Assembly (NCBI RefSeq): GCF_013166595.1
Contig: NZ_JABKKG010000005.1
Span: 126,083 to 190,082 of the forward strand
Origin: Palleniella intestinalis
Lineage (GTDB): Bacteria > Bacteroidota > Bacteroidia > Bacteroidales > Bacteroidaceae
Length of the DNA stretch: 64,000 nt
Direction: 5' to 3'
Part shown: positions 29,067-38,115 of the stretch, in pieces
How the letters are laid out: the number at the start of each line of letters is the position of its first letter
Numbering within the stretch: position 1 is the stretch's first letter
Notes under the pieces: model-generated
Told to the model about the DNA's origin: nothing
What the model saw: only the letters and a program-made list of their open reading frames with translations
The model's database searches: none
Made by a program: the position numbers and the translations under genes

Positions 29067-31907
29067 TCAATAGAACAGCCAGTCGATGGAGCTGTCTGCA
29101 CCTGAAAGACCTGCATCGCGAGGGTTAATCTTGTCGGAGGTGTAGCCAAGAATGACAAGGAATCCCTTCGGCAGCTGCAGGCGGTGCTTGCCGGGAGCGA
29201 AGTTGTAAGGATGGACATTCACCTGTGGCATGCCATTGATGCGCAATGCCGAGGTGAAGCATGGGTCCTGCTGTCCGTACTCGCTGGCAGTGGCGTCAAT
29301 CTCCAGTTTCGGAGCACGTGCATACTTGCGCTGGTCGTCACGGAAATAGCCAACAAGGAGCGTCACCGGCTTGTCGCAAGAGAACTCAACAACAGTGCCT
29401 TCGTTACGCTGTACTTTGGAAGAGAACACATAAGCCTGCATTCCTTCGAGTTCCTTGCCATAGTCGGTGATGACGGAATCAAGATCATTGAACAATTTTG
29501 CCCCCTTCTCCACCTTTACAGTCTTCACATCACCTGCCAGGACAACCTTCGCATTACGCAATGGTTTTATTTCCTGCTTCTTGACTCCTGCAGAAGGAGA
29601 TTTGAGCTGTGCAATGTTCTTCTTGAGGTTTGCAAGCTCCTCTTCGTACTTAGGAAGCAGTTCGCTCCAATGCTTCATCTTGCCGTCGTCTCCTGCAATA
29701 GGCACACGACGCATGGAAGTCTGCATACTGTTGGCATAGTGGTAGGTCTTGTTTGTTATTGCAACAAGACGGCGATAATGCTCCAGACCTTCTTCAAGGA
29801 GTGGCACAGCCTTGTCAAGCTCTGAGATATCGTTTGTGTACTTGTAGTTAAGCACATGCTCGCAGGCACGAACCTTCAGACCGAAAGCATAGGCAAACTC
29901 ACGGTAACTGTGAATATCGTTCTTCAGACGCTCAAACTCGGCATTGTTCTTGCCGATGTTCTTGCCGGCAGCCTCTATTGCCTTGACAGCCTTGTCACCA
30001 TGATCCATGCACTGACGGACGATGTCAAGAGGCAGTTCGCCCACATGTTCCTTGACATTCAGTTTAGGATTGACATTGTCAGGGAAGTTGGTATTGATAG
30101 GCAATGGCGCGTTATGTTCTTTTGCAACATATTCTATGAGCTTCTCACCGTCAGGTCCGCAGCTCTCGTAGAAGCCCGGATAGACGGTGTATTTGTAAGG
30201 GTTGACAAGCTGCGAACAGAACATTCCGAGGAGGAGTGTCTGACGGTTGCCCTCGGTAATGCCGAAACGGCGCAGGAGCTTCGGAGCGATTTCACCGCTC
30301 TCCTCCAATGCTTCACGGATGCGTGCTGCATTCTCAGCTGTTGTGCCGTAAGTGTTTGCGAGGGTGTCATCCCAGAAAACAATCTCCTCATTGCGGTCAC
30401 GGTGGCAGTTCCAAGCATAGCGTCCCCATGCGGAGTACCACATCCAGTCGCGGTCAAGCTGCTTCTGGCGTGAACCGTCGGCAAGTTTGTCAGCAGTGTA
30501 AGGCCAGTCCCAATACGACGCCTGCGGGTAAAGGTGCAGGGCATTGGCGTTATGTGCGTTGTGCATAGCGTTCACTGTCTTCTGTATGAAGTCAGGAGAA
30601 GACCAGCGGAAAGGCTCCAGATTGGCAAGAATGTGTACGTTTGCGATGTGTGTAGAGCCAAGAGCGGCAAGGGCACGATGGGTTTCTCCCCAAGGACCTT
30701 GCGGTGTGTAGGTTGTCAGAGACTCACCGTTGTACTTGTTCATCGTGTAGAGGTTCTTGTACAAAGGCAGCGAAGCCTCCATGACCATTTTGCAGTCTGT
30801 GTCGTGGGCACGCAGGAGAATCGGCGGTTCGTCTGTCCTTCCGAGAGTCTTCAAACCGTCCTTAACGGCAGGGATGATGGTCTTTGTCATCCATTCCACG
30901 TCATCCTCGTATGTGCTCATCGCCTCACCAAGACACACAAGGAGTCCCACATTAGGGTAATTCTCAATGAAAGCCTGAATGGACTTGTGGGTATAGTCCT
31001 GAATCAACGGTGTGATAGGACGGTGGCGATCCTGAGTCTTTATGCCGTAATGCTCGGCAAAAGGCTTGGAGACAAGGATGTTGTAGAACATCTGTATCAC
31101 AAAGATACCGCGCTTGTCTGCCTCATTGGTAAGGAAGGCAAACACCTCCTTGTTCTTCTCAAACGTGGCATCATCGACCTCTACGGCAAAAGGATAATCC
31201 TTCAGCTTAACCAAAGATGCGAAAGGATGTCCGTTCCAAAGATAGACAGAGTTCATGCGGTTCTCGACAAGCATGTCAAGATAGTCAATCCAATGCTGCT
31301 TGTCGTAGAACCAAGGGAAGAGCTCCGGAGTGTAAGGATACTCATAGACCATGCGTCCGGGCAGGAGATAAGGCTTCTGCACACCGATACATCCGCCGCG
31401 GAGCACCATTTCCGGAGCGTCCTTTATCTGTCCCGGAAGGTCTGTTATGCCATGCTTCTTAATCTGCTCGGCAAGCTCTCCGCAGCCGTAGATGCATCCT
31501 GTGCCGTCGTTACCGACAACAGTGATGCGCGCTTTCAAACCGCGCTGCTTGCTGCCGAGGGTTACTGAGGTAATGGTGAAACCCTCCTTCTTTGTTATGA
31601 AGGAATCGATTTGCTCGACAGGATAGCCTTTACGGCGGTCCTTTTTCATTTGTTTCTCGCGCGCAGCAAGTTCAGCCTTGGCATCAGCGACCATGCCAAG
31701 CGTAATACGGTGCTCCGCTTTCTTGTCTTCTTTGCCATTGGCAGTGACGACAACGGTAAAACCTTGCTGCCGGAGCTTCTTCTGCAAATATTCCGCAGCA
31801 TAGGTCACACGATTGCCCGCACCTTTCGGTGTCACGATGTTCACGCTCTCTGCCATAGTGAACAGGGAGAACATGAGCAGGGAAATGGTTGTGATAATGT
31901 TTCTCAT
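29067..31907 (-). CDS. GH138-like alpha-galacturonidase (RG-II)
   Basis: A 946-residue secreted protein (signal …LFTMAESV). It has an N-terminal alpha/beta domain like those before GH20/GH67-type barrels (AEYLQKKLRQQGFTVVV), a TIM barrel (about 170-480) and C-terminal helical and beta domains. By my count Glu residues fall near 328 (VCLGEAMS) and 395 (NKYNGESL), 67 apart. I recall the two essential glutamates of BpGH138 as 294 and 361, also 67 apart. GH138 enzymes remove alpha-galacturonic acid from RG-II chain A. Gene order (GH138 directly before GH137-GH2) and the apiosidase nearby support the call. It was assigned from motif geometry and context, not from alignment. A different alpha-uronidase family is the main alternative. 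Confidence 0.72.
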   Translation of the reverse strand: MRNIITTISLLMFSLFTMAESVNIVTPKGAGNRVTYAAEYLQKKLRQQGFTVVVTANGKEDKKAEHRITLGMVADAKAELAAREKQMKKDRRKGYPVEQIDSFITKKEGFTITSVTLGSKQRGLKARITVVGNDGTGCIYGCGELAEQIKKHGITDLPGQIKDAPEMVLRGGCIGVQKPYLLPGRMVYEYPYTPELFPWFYDKQHWIDYLDMLVENRMNSVYLWNGHPFASLVKLKDYPFAVEVDDATFEKNKEVFAFLTNEADKRGIFVIQMFYNILVSKPFAEHYGIKTQDRHRPITPLIQDYTHKSIQAFIENYPNVGLLVCLGEAMSTYEDDVEWMTKTIIPAVKDGLKTLGRTDEPPILLRAHDTDCKMVMEASLPLYKNLYTMNKYNGESLTTYTPQGPWGETHRALAALGSTHIANVHILANLEPFRWSSPDFIQKTVNAMHNAHNANALHLYPQASYWDWPYTADKLADGSRQKQLDRDWMWYSAWGRYAWNCHRDRNEEIVFWDDTLANTYGTTAENAARIREALEESGEIAPKLLRRFGITEGNRQTLLLGMFCSQLVNPYKYTVYPGFYESCGPDGEKLIEYVAKEHNAPLPINTNFPDNVNPKLNVKEHVGELPLDIVRQCMDHGDKAVKAIEAAGKNIGKNNAEFERLKNDIHSYREFAYAFGLKVRACEHVLNYKYTNDISELDKAVPLLEEGLEHYRRLVAITNKTYHYANSMQTSMRRVPIAGDDGKMKHWSELLPKYEEELANLKKNIAQLKSPSAGVKKQEIKPLRNAKVVLAGDVKTVKVEKGAKLFNDLDSVITDYGKELEGMQAYVFSSKVQRNEGTVVEFSCDKPVTLLVGYFRDDQRKYARAPKLEIDATASEYGQQDPCFTSALRINGMPQVNVHPYNFAPGKHRLQLPKGFLVILGYTSDKINPRDAGLSGADSSIDWLFY

Positions 31908-32038
31908 ATAATGATTTTCTTATTTTGGTTAGTTGTTCTTGTTTGCCATTTGCATGAAATAAAGCAAAAATAATTCACGCAAGGCACCACTCACACTTAT
32001 AACTACCTTTCATACAACCGGTTAGCAACAGACTGACG

Positions 32039-32120
32039 AAAGGTAACGTTTTGTATGACCAAAGGTAACACTTTACACGGTGAAAGGTAACCTTTTAGAT
32101 AGTAAAGTGTTACCTTTGGT
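32039..32120. repeat. 22-nt-period palindromic array, four units
   Basis: Units start at 32039, 32061, 32083 and 32105. The arms at 32061-32076 (AAAGGTAACACTTTAC) and 32102-32117 are perfect reverse complements over 16 bp. It lies between the GH78-fusion and GH138 genes and may break or stabilise the transcript. Confidence 0.75.
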
Positions 32121-32190
32121 TTGCCGATTGGTCAGCCGTGCCTTTTCATACTGACACAGCTGACCAAAAAATCTCTCCAGAAGGAGGATG

Positions 32191-35100
32191 TTAAGGGTTA
32201 AGCACAACACGCTTATATGCCACACGCTGGCGACGCCATGTATAGATGCAGTGCAGCGAACCGTCCTTGCCTTCGATGATGGCAGGGTAAGAATACTGGC
32301 TTATCGGTGAGTCCTCCAATGTGATAAAGTGCTTCCAGTTGACACCATCCTCAGAGATTGCAAGTGAGCATGGGGTGCGCGGACCTTTCGGAGTGCCCGG
32401 AAATGTGGAGAAGTTGTTATAGATAAGCACGTGACGGCCGTCCTTCAGTGTCACGGCATCTGTGCCCGACTGGTTCTGAGGGACATCAAGCAATGTGACT
32501 TTCGTCCATGTATCACCGTTGTCACTGCTGTATGTGGACGCAAGTTTGCCATTGCGTGTGCGACCGACAGCCTGCAAACGACCGTCCTTCAGTCGCAGGA
32601 TAGACGGCTGAATGCAGTAAATCGGCTGCGGTTTATGCTCCTTCACTGTATCGTTTGTTATCAGTGTGCCGTCCGGATTCATATCCTGAGTGAGGATAGA
32701 CATCTCACGCTCTATCGGTCCGACATACTTCCACTTGCCTGTCTTGAGGTCCATTATCTCGAAATGGAACTTCCATCCGCCATTGCCCTCTGTACTTGAA
32801 GGGCATACAAGGCGACCGGCGATAATCTCAGGTTTGTTCTTAACCGGTCCGATGAACCCGCGGTCAAGCGGTTTACGCTCAGACCATGTCTTGCCACCAT
32901 CCTTACTCTTCACAATCCAACCAGTCCAGTCAGCAACGGAAAGACCAATCTTGAAGAACAGCCAAAGCTCGCCTGAAGGCATTTCGAAGAGCACAGGATT
33001 CCAGCAAGCCTTACGACGATAATCCTTCAAGGCACCTTCGGCAACTGCTTTGTCTGCAACCGGAGTAACAGTCTTTGCAGGTTTCTTGCCTGCCCACTCC
33101 TCTTCCTGCTCGTCATCGGCAGACTTGGTGGAGACAGGGGCTTTCTTTGCGGAATAGAAATAGTTCGGCGCGAGTTTCAAAGCCTCGGCAAGTTTGATGT
33201 AGCCCTTGGTTGCAGGAGTGGATTTCTCATTGATTCCTGCAATTTCAGCGTCCTCTGTGCCGAGACGGAAGACACCGTCGGCAGCGAGGACAGGCTCACT
33301 CCACTTGTCAGAACCTTTTGCCTTGCGCTGTGTCCAGATACAAACATCAGGATTGCGCTCCTTTGTTCCACCGAAATATGTAGCCACGAGGTCACCGTTT
33401 TTCAGTTCAACGATGGACGCAGAATGACACTCCGGAAAATCTGTTTGTGCATAGACAAACTCGGAGTCGACAATCTTGGCATTCTGTGTGGCAGGGCTGT
33501 CAAGTGTCGGACGTGTGTTGTTGTTCATCAGATTGAACTTGCTATCGAAGGTATATTCACCCGAGCCGATAGTCTTAACTGTGCCATCCGGGAGGTAAAC
33601 ATCAGCAGTGGTGTTCGCAGGAATCTCCACCTGCCAGCGCACCTTCTCAAGGTCTTTCTCCCATTTTGATACAACCTTGCCGTAAGGTGTGTTGTATGAC
33701 ATGTCGACATTATCAAGTTCCTGAATCTCAAAGTTAGGACGGAGCGTGATGTGCTTGTATGCCACAGAGCCTTCTGCATTGCGCAGACCGCCAAGATGCT
33801 GATAGCACCATGGCAGGAGGTCACCAAGGAGCATTACATGGTTGCCGGAATTCATGGCAGGATTAGCCTTGTCGCCATTCCAAAGTTCCCAAATCGTTGT
33901 CGCTCCGTTCTCTACCATATATCCCCATGAAGGATATGTGCGGTTTGTGGCGAGGAGATAAGCCACGTCGGCATAACCGTTCTCGGAAAGACCGCGCATC
34001 AGCCATGAGATACCAATAACACCGCAAGAGATATGTCCCTTATTCTTTGTGATGACATCAGTGACAAGATTCTTCACAACCTCTTCCTTACAGTCGTCTG
34101 GAACAATACCGAGAGCGAGCGGAAGAAGATTGGCTGTTGAGGTGTTGTTACCGTAGAATACGCTGTCAGGGAACAATACATGTCCCGGGCGTGGAGATGT
34201 GCCGCGCTTAACGGTAAGGAATCTCTTGTTGAAAGCCTCTGTCATCTTCTTTTCAAGGTCGGCATAAGTCTGCTTGTCGGCGGAAAGCCCCTGTATTTCC
34301 GCAAACTCCTGCATAAGGCGGAGGTTACGAATCATGTAGGCTGTGGATATGAGTGCCCCGTTTGTCTTACGGGTCTCGTCTTTCGCATGGATAAGTTTCA
34401 GATCCTCAGGTGGCACACACCAGTCGCCATAATAGTCTTTTGTGATGATATAGTCCTCCATATAATCCTCAAAGACATGGTTCATCCATTTCTTGATATA
34501 TGGATAAGAGTCAATGATTGGCTGCTTGTTGCCAAACTGGCGATAGAGCATTTCGCACCCGAAAGGCAGTGCGGAAGGCCATGTGACATCATCATTGTAG
34601 TATGTCCAATATGCCGGAGCGACATCGCAGAACACACCGTCATAACGCTGTGTCTCATAAATGTCACGCATCCACTTAGAGTAAAGACGCTCGTTTCCAA
34701 AGAGGAATGACTCGCCAAGGCTGCCTACGGTGTGGTCGCCAAGCCATGGCTGACGTTCATTGCGCTGAGGACAATCGAGTGGGAAGCCTTTATAGTTGGA
34801 GATGATTCCCCACCATGCGTTCTTATATACATTATTCAATACATTGTTGCTTGTGGAGAAGTTGCCTGTGAACTCCAGTCTGTCAGCCACCGCTTGTGCC
34901 TCAAGGTCTGTAGCGGCAAGGCTCTTCATACCTTTCACCTCCACAAAACGGAAACCGTGGTAAGAGAAAACGGAGTGCCAAGGCGTGCCGTTCTCTTTGC
35001 CTGAACAGATGTATTTGTCCTCTGTTTCTGCATCACGGAGATTCTTGATATACAGGTCGCCATTCTCATCCAAACGCTCCGCATACTTTATTTTTATTGT

Positions 35101-36261
35101 ATCACCGGCATTACCACGCATGTTCATCTGCACCCAGCCTGCCATGTTCTGACCGAAGTCCACGATATAAGTGCCACGTTCGGTCTTCTTCACGCTAACA
35201 GGTTTGATGTGGTGTGTGATAGTCATATTTGGTGCAGTCTGTCCATGAAGCTCACCGATAGGAAGGGTTGCACGCTCCGGCTTCTCCCATGATGAGTCAT
35301 CATAGCCCACACAGCTCCATTTGCCAAGGTCTTTGCGTGCGTCATAGACCTCTCCGTCATACTCATTATTGGAACGGATAGGGCCTTCTGCAGTGATTTT
35401 CCATTTCTCTGAAGAGCCGAACTTCTGCTGTGTGCCGTCCGTGTACTCGACAATGATTGTCATACGGCATGTCGGCAAACCAAGGAACGGTATCTTGTAA
35501 TGCTTATGGTAGCGTGGCGGAACAGTCCTGCCGTTGCCAAGAATGACACCCATACATGCCTTTCCTCCTGTTGTTGTGGAAGATGCGAGGCTCTTTGTGA
35601 TGTCGAATGTGTTGTAGATTATTGAACGGCGTGTGTCTGTCTGAGCAGGAGCGAGGACATCAGTACCTTGTCTTTCACCATTTACATAGAACTCATAGAG
35701 TCCCAATACACCGACGTATGCCGTGGCACGTTTTACGGTTTTTGCAGGGTTGAGCTCAATTTCACCACGTAGATAGCGTGCATTGACACGTGTCTTGTAG
35801 CCCAACGACTCTCCTTCAAGCAAATGGTCGATACCTACCCATCGTCCTGCCCAATGGCTGTCGGCAGTCAGTCCGATACCGAACTCCTGCGGTTCTGCCC
35901 AATCGGTAGTACCATTGTTGGTCTTAACCTGTACAGTCCAGAAGCAACGCTGATTGTCTTTCAATGCCTTTCCGGCATAGTTTATCCAAATAGACTCGTC
36001 ACTCTGTACCATACCGCTATCCCAAAGGTCTGCCCTACCCTCTTTGAGGAGTTCAGGAGCAGACGCCACCATGATGCGGTAAGCTGTCTGCATGGTGTTT
36101 TTCTTTGCCTCGGTAAGCTGCCAAGAGAAGCGCGGAGTGTGCGTAGGAAGTCCTAACGGGTTCTCCATATTCTCCGTTACAAGGCGCACAGCCTTGGGCT
36201 TTGCCATGGCAAAAGTCAATGAGAATAACGCCAATATGGCGATAATGATTCTTTTGTTCAT
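32191..36261 (-). CDS. GH78 alpha-L-rhamnosidase fused to a sialidase-like domain
   Basis: A 1356-residue secreted protein (signal to FAMA). Residues about 20-920 are a complete GH78: N-terminal sandwiches, FDFGQN-like VDFGQNMAGWVQ, the (alpha/alpha)6 barrel with general-acid motif DCPQRNERQPWLGD (about 495-508) and GATTIWELWNGD. Residues about 935-1356 are a BNR/Asp-box propeller (VYAQTDFPECHSASIVEL, SKDGGKTWSE, SSDNGDTWTK), as in GH33-type enzymes. Between two blades lies a charged, low-complexity insert (DDEQEEEWAGKK region, about 1065-1110). RG-II chain C is Rha-alpha-1,5-Kdo, so one protein could remove rhamnose and then the Kdo, a sialic-acid-like sugar. That substrate pairing is inference. 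It is the fourth gene of the GH95-GH140-sialidase-GH78 operon. Confidence 0.88.
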   Translation of the reverse strand: MNKRIIIAILALFSLTFAMAKPKAVRLVTENMENPLGLPTHTPRFSWQLTEAKKNTMQTAYRIMVASAPELLKEGRADLWDSGMVQSDESIWINYAGKALKDNQRCFWTVQVKTNNGTTDWAEPQEFGIGLTADSHWAGRWVGIDHLLEGESLGYKTRVNARYLRGEIELNPAKTVKRATAYVGVLGLYEFYVNGERQGTDVLAPAQTDTRRSIIYNTFDITKSLASSTTTGGKACMGVILGNGRTVPPRYHKHYKIPFLGLPTCRMTIIVEYTDGTQQKFGSSEKWKITAEGPIRSNNEYDGEVYDARKDLGKWSCVGYDDSSWEKPERATLPIGELHGQTAPNMTITHHIKPVSVKKTERGTYIVDFGQNMAGWVQMNMRGNAGDTIKIKYAERLDENGDLYIKNLRDAETEDKYICSGKENGTPWHSVFSYHGFRFVEVKGMKSLAATDLEAQAVADRLEFTGNFSTSNNVLNNVYKNAWWGIISNYKGFPLDCPQRNERQPWLGDHTVGSLGESFLFGNERLYSKWMRDIYETQRYDGVFCDVAPAYWTYYNDDVTWPSALPFGCEMLYRQFGNKQPIIDSYPYIKKWMNHVFEDYMEDYIITKDYYGDWCVPPEDLKLIHAKDETRKTNGALISTAYMIRNLRLMQEFAEIQGLSADKQTYADLEKKMTEAFNKRFLTVKRGTSPRPGHVLFPDSVFYGNNTSTANLLPLALGIVPDDCKEEVVKNLVTDVITKNKGHISCGVIGISWLMRGLSENGYADVAYLLATNRTYPSWGYMVENGATTIWELWNGDKANPAMNSGNHVMLLGDLLPWCYQHLGGLRNAEGSVAYKHITLRPNFEIQELDNVDMSYNTPYGKVVSKWEKDLEKVRWQVEIPANTTADVYLPDGTVKTIGSGEYTFDSKFNLMNNNTRPTLDSPATQNAKIVDSEFVYAQTDFPECHSASIVELKNGDLVATYFGGTKERNPDVCIWTQRKAKGSDKWSEPVLAADGVFRLGTEDAEIAGINEKSTPATKGYIKLAEALKLAPNYFYSAKKAPVSTKSADDEQEEEWAGKKPAKTVTPVADKAVAEGALKDYRRKACWNPVLFEMPSGELWLFFKIGLSVADWTGWIVKSKDGGKTWSERKPLDRGFIGPVKNKPEIIAGRLVCPSSTEGNGGWKFHFEIMDLKTGKWKYVGPIEREMSILTQDMNPDGTLITNDTVKEHKPQPIYCIQPSILRLKDGRLQAVGRTRNGKLASTYSSDNGDTWTKVTLLDVPQNQSGTDAVTLKDGRHVLIYNNFSTFPGTPKGPRTPCSLAISEDGVNWKHFITLEDSPISQYSYPAIIEGKDGSLHCIYTWRRQRVAYKRVVLNP

Positions 36262-36336
36262 AAAAGATTAGTGGTATATTGATTATGTTTTTATTTCCTA
36301 ATAAAGTGTGTTTTGTTTCCCAAATTACCAAGAGAA

Positions 36337-38112
36337 CTATTTTCCTTCATTAAGGATAGCACTGTTGATGCCTTGTTTGTTTGAGCCGTCAAGTACACCG
36401 TCATTGAAACGGTAAGCCTCAACCTGCATGCCGACCTTGTCATATTCCCATGTGTACATGTTCGCAACAGCACCTGTAAGGCGTACTCCGACAAGGTCAC
36501 GTGGCTCCGGAAGCAAGTCCCAGCGGCTTATCAGGCGCACCATACCGTTAGGACGGTAGTGTGACCAACGTGCAGTGTTGTCGTCCTTACGCACCCATTC
36601 CCACACTTTTGTGCCATCCTCACGCCACAAAGTCTCTGTTCCGACCTTCTTGCCGTCCTTGTATGTCACCTCATACTGTTTCTGTCCGTTAGGATAAGTG
36701 TAGCTTTTCTTGCCATTAAGGACATAGTATCCGGACTTCGCAAGTGGAGTAAGTGCGGACTGCTTGCCATAAACGGAGCCTTCAGCATCCTTTGCCGTGA
36801 CGATGTCGCTGTCAATCCACGCCTCGTTAAACTCGATTTCAAGTCCCGGATAGTTGGTTGTTGTGAGGACATGGATAAGACCGTCATGTCCCTGACGCAT
36901 AGTAACATAACCCAACGAAGGGTGTGTCACACGGTGATGCTGCGGAAGAGTGATTGGCAAAGTCTTGAATTTCCATGTCTTGCCGTTATCACGTGATATG
37001 GCAACGAAGCACTCATTGCCGTTCTTCCACCCTTTCGGCGGAGCGATTTTCTTCTTGTGCATATAGGAGTCACCCACAATACAGAGTGCTCCTGACTGTA
37101 GACGGATGATGCAAGGGCGTTGTGCCGTGCCTGCCGGAGGGAAAGGTGATGGTGTGCCTTTTGACCATGTAGCCCCCCAATCGTGAGAGATGTTCTGCGG
37201 ATTCCAACCATTAATGCTGTTATTCTTGCCTCCTGCGGAAAGCAACGTGCCATTATCGTCCAGCATAACAATAGTGGAATGACGGCTGTCTGTGCGTCCT
37301 CCCATGTCGTGCCATGTCACACCGCCGTCCTGACTGCTGAGAAGGAAACTCTGTGCGCCTTTTCCGTCAAGGACAACAAAGAGTTCTCCCTTCTTGTTCT
37401 TGAACGCATTGGACACAGGCTGTGCAGTGTACTGTTCCAATTTCTTGTCCATTTGCGGAACTGAGAATGTCCATGTAGCACCATTATCCGTTGATTTCAT
37501 TATGCGGAAAGGCACATAATCGGTCATTCCTCTGCCACCGCCGAAGAACCAAAGCGTGTCCTTGTCAGTGAGCAGCAGAGCCGACTGGTCATTGCCTCCA
37601 TAAGTGGTGAAGAGCAGTTCCGGCATATCCCATTCGTCACAGCCATAGCGACGGCGGCACTGGACAAACGTTGTACAGGTGTCTGCCTCCGCCTTTCCTG
37701 TCGGAGTGGAGAAATAAACTGCAAGAATATCGCCGTTAGGAAGCACCTCCATGCCTGCGGAATGCAGGTGAGTGTACACTCCCCAATCAAGTCCGACCTT
37801 CTCGCCCTGCTCGGTAGGGGTGTAGCATGACGGCACAGGGAGCGCCATACGCACATTATAATAAGGTGTATTTCCTGCATTAGTGACAGGAGCCGGCTTG
37901 CCTTGGTTAACGCACTGCTGCGTGAAAGGCACAATATCGCGCTTCGCAATCTCAAAGACAGCCTGTCCGTCCGCATCTCCCACGGCAGCCATATTGGCAC
38001 CGGCTGTTATGTTAGCACCCACCACAGTGTACTTGTGCTGTGGAAAAGCAGATTGGGCAGAGGCTGCAACAGCCCCTGCCACAAACATTATTGACAATAT
38101 TTCTTTCTTCAT
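36337..38112 (-). CDS. Sialidase-fold glycoside hydrolase with YwqK-type repeat tail
   Basis: A 591-residue secreted protein (signal to ASAQ). A six-bladed BNR propeller (about 90-440) contains four Asp boxes: KSTDNGATWTF, SSQDGGVTWHD, ISHDWGATWSK and SRDNGKTWKF. The last about 130 residues hold MORN/YwqK-like repeats (YPNGQKQYEVTYKDGKK, WREDGTKVW, YRPNGMVRLIS). Within an RG-II cassette a sialidase fold suggests action on Kdo or Dha, the two ketosidic acids of RG-II; GH33 or GH143 are the candidate families. The start is 3 bp after the stop of the GH140 gene upstream. The repeat tail is unusual on a secreted hydrolase and its role is unknown. Confidence 0.78.
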   Translation of the reverse strand: MKKEILSIMFVAGAVAASAQSAFPQHKYTVVGANITAGANMAAVGDADGQAVFEIAKRDIVPFTQQCVNQGKPAPVTNAGNTPYYNVRMALPVPSCYTPTEQGEKVGLDWGVYTHLHSAGMEVLPNGDILAVYFSTPTGKAEADTCTTFVQCRRRYGCDEWDMPELLFTTYGGNDQSALLLTDKDTLWFFGGGRGMTDYVPFRIMKSTDNGATWTFSVPQMDKKLEQYTAQPVSNAFKNKKGELFVVLDGKGAQSFLLSSQDGGVTWHDMGGRTDSRHSTIVMLDDNGTLLSAGGKNNSINGWNPQNISHDWGATWSKGTPSPFPPAGTAQRPCIIRLQSGALCIVGDSYMHKKKIAPPKGWKNGNECFVAISRDNGKTWKFKTLPITLPQHHRVTHPSLGYVTMRQGHDGLIHVLTTTNYPGLEIEFNEAWIDSDIVTAKDAEGSVYGKQSALTPLAKSGYYVLNGKKSYTYPNGQKQYEVTYKDGKKVGTETLWREDGTKVWEWVRKDDNTARWSHYRPNGMVRLISRWDLLPEPRDLVGVRLTGAVANMYTWEYDKVGMQVEAYRFNDGVLDGSNKQGINSAILNEGK

Positions 38113-38115
38113 TTC

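Noticed and set aside
30534..31568. 344-codon plus-strand open frame
   Set aside because: Antisense to the GH138-like gene; no domain seen.
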